From Acidobacteriota bacterium (GTDB lineage Bacteria; Acidobacteriota; Terriglobia; Terriglobales; Acidobacteriaceae): a DNA stretch of 5,326 nucleotides. The notes beneath the pieces were generated by a model, which worked only from the letters and a program-made list of their open reading frames with translations, was not told the origin of the DNA and made no database searches. Positions 4,852 through 5,326 of the stretch are shown here, one piece after another (position 1 is the stretch's first letter; each line of letters begins with the position of its first letter). Made by a program: the position numbers and the translations under genes. The stretch spans positions 1 through 5,326 of the forward strand of contig JAJYSL010000313.1 in assembly GCA_021793595.1 (NCBI GenBank). Reading direction: 5' to 3'.

Positions 4852-5286
4852 GGCGGGCAGCGTTGCGGTGCTGACTGGAGACGGCGCATGGTTTATACAG
4901 TCACATGGCGAAGAATCCAGACGAGATGAGGCAGTTCCCTATCTATTGCTCCGGATACTTCGCGTAGTGCGATTTGTGTCAGAATAAAATCATCTACCAT
5001 GGTGGAAAATACAGGCATTTCGCAATTGCCGACCTCCACACAACTAATTCAGGAAGAGCCGTCCCTGGAAATGAGCGTATCCACTGCGCTCGAACTGCAA
5101 CGCCTGCAGCTCGCCTGTCTGATTGACATACGGCAGAATTTTGAACTTGAGATTTATGGGGAGATCCCGGGTGCCTGTGCACTGCCGTTTTTCCATTTCA
5201 AGAAGCTGCTAGGAGTGTGTCGGAGATAGATTCCCTTTGCCTGGGATATTAGCTGGGCGCACAGCGCGGTGGTTTAGGCTCCGTGT
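4852..5286. other. Region without a well-supported gene
   Basis: Apart from one doubtful small ORF (4999-5229), nothing recognisable is seen. There is no T-tailed hairpin after the YceI stop and no tRNA-like or repeat structure. A 20-codon open frame at 4905-4967 has no ribosome binding site. TAAAAT at 4985-4990 resembles a -10 box, but no matching -35 box lies at the right distance. Confidence 0.4.
4999..5229 (+). CDS. Doubtful small hypothetical protein
   Basis: An ATG-started frame of 76 residues. The middle part (about 26-54: SVSTALELQRLQLACLIDIRQNFELEIYG) could form an amphipathic helix; three cysteines are present and the C-terminus is basic (KKLLGVCRR). I do not recognise any family. 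Against it: there is no Shine-Dalgarno sequence before 4999, only about a quarter of the codons start with G, and third-position composition is undistinguished. It could be chance, or a decayed gene. Confidence 0.25.
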   Translation: MVENTGISQLPTSTQLIQEEPSLEMSVSTALELQRLQLACLIDIRQNFELEIYGEIPGACALPFFHFKKLLGVCRR

Positions 5287-5326
5287 ATGGGCAAGAGTTT
5301 TCTCCCCGACGAGGTGAACCAGACGT
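5287..5326 (+). CDS. Start of a gene truncated at the right edge
   Basis: Thirteen codons, MGKSFLPDEVNQT, remain open to the window end. An in-frame TAG at 5275-5277 lies just upstream, so this ATG is the first possible start. A weak TAGG (5275-5278) stands eight bases before it. The LPDEV sequence near the N-terminus is reminiscent of some class I SAM-dependent O-methyltransferases, but 13 residues cannot support a family call. Confidence 0.4.
   Translation, partial: MGKSFLPDEVNQT

Noticed and set aside
4905..4967. Twenty-codon open frame after the YceI gene
   Set aside because: Very short, with no ribosome binding site or recognisable peptide; expected by chance.

Overview
The window looks like a chromosomal segment of a soil- or sediment-type Gram-negative bacterium. 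An Acidobacteriota member is my best guess. This rests on gene style only: a Tat-exported sulfatase, a cytoplasmic YceI protein, a PadR regulator with a Cys-bearing N-terminus and a NifX-like protein. No marker gene is present. By eye, bases 1-900 are more A+T-rich than the gene-bearing part.

Left part (1-914): no complete gene. Bases 1 to about 200 read as the inner part of a minus-strand gene that runs off the left edge, with no clear start. Bases 330-615 hold two pairs of imperfect same-direction repeats in the order 1-2-2'-1', which look like decayed duplicated sequence. A GC-rich hairpin sits at 791-812, ahead of the first full gene.

Middle part (915-3632): a Tat-exported sulfatase (+) converges on a small NifX/NifB-type metallocluster-binding protein (-) with a Cys/His-rich tail. 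The short gap between them holds terminator-like dyads. The NifX-like gene is divergent from a PadR-family regulator (+). Their shared intergenic region has a good sigma-70-type promoter whose -10 box lies inside a near-perfect 23-bp dyad, an extra half-site 22 bp upstream, and a separate 8-bp-arm hairpin in the NifX-side leader.

Right part (3629-5326): a PaaI/hotdog thioesterase starts inside the stop codon of the PadR gene (ATGA overlap), so the two are almost certainly one operon. A separate promoter and strong ribosome binding site precede a YceI-family protein. After it come about 435 bases with only one weak small ORF, then the first 13 codons of a gene running off the right edge.

The most interesting unit is the divergent pair: a putatively metal- or redox-responsive PadR regulator (Cys/His N-terminus) facing a Cys/His-tailed NifX-family protein across a well-formed operator, with a Cys-motif thioesterase co-transcribed with the regulator. 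A shared metal, Fe-S or redox theme is inference; the architecture itself is visible in the sequence.
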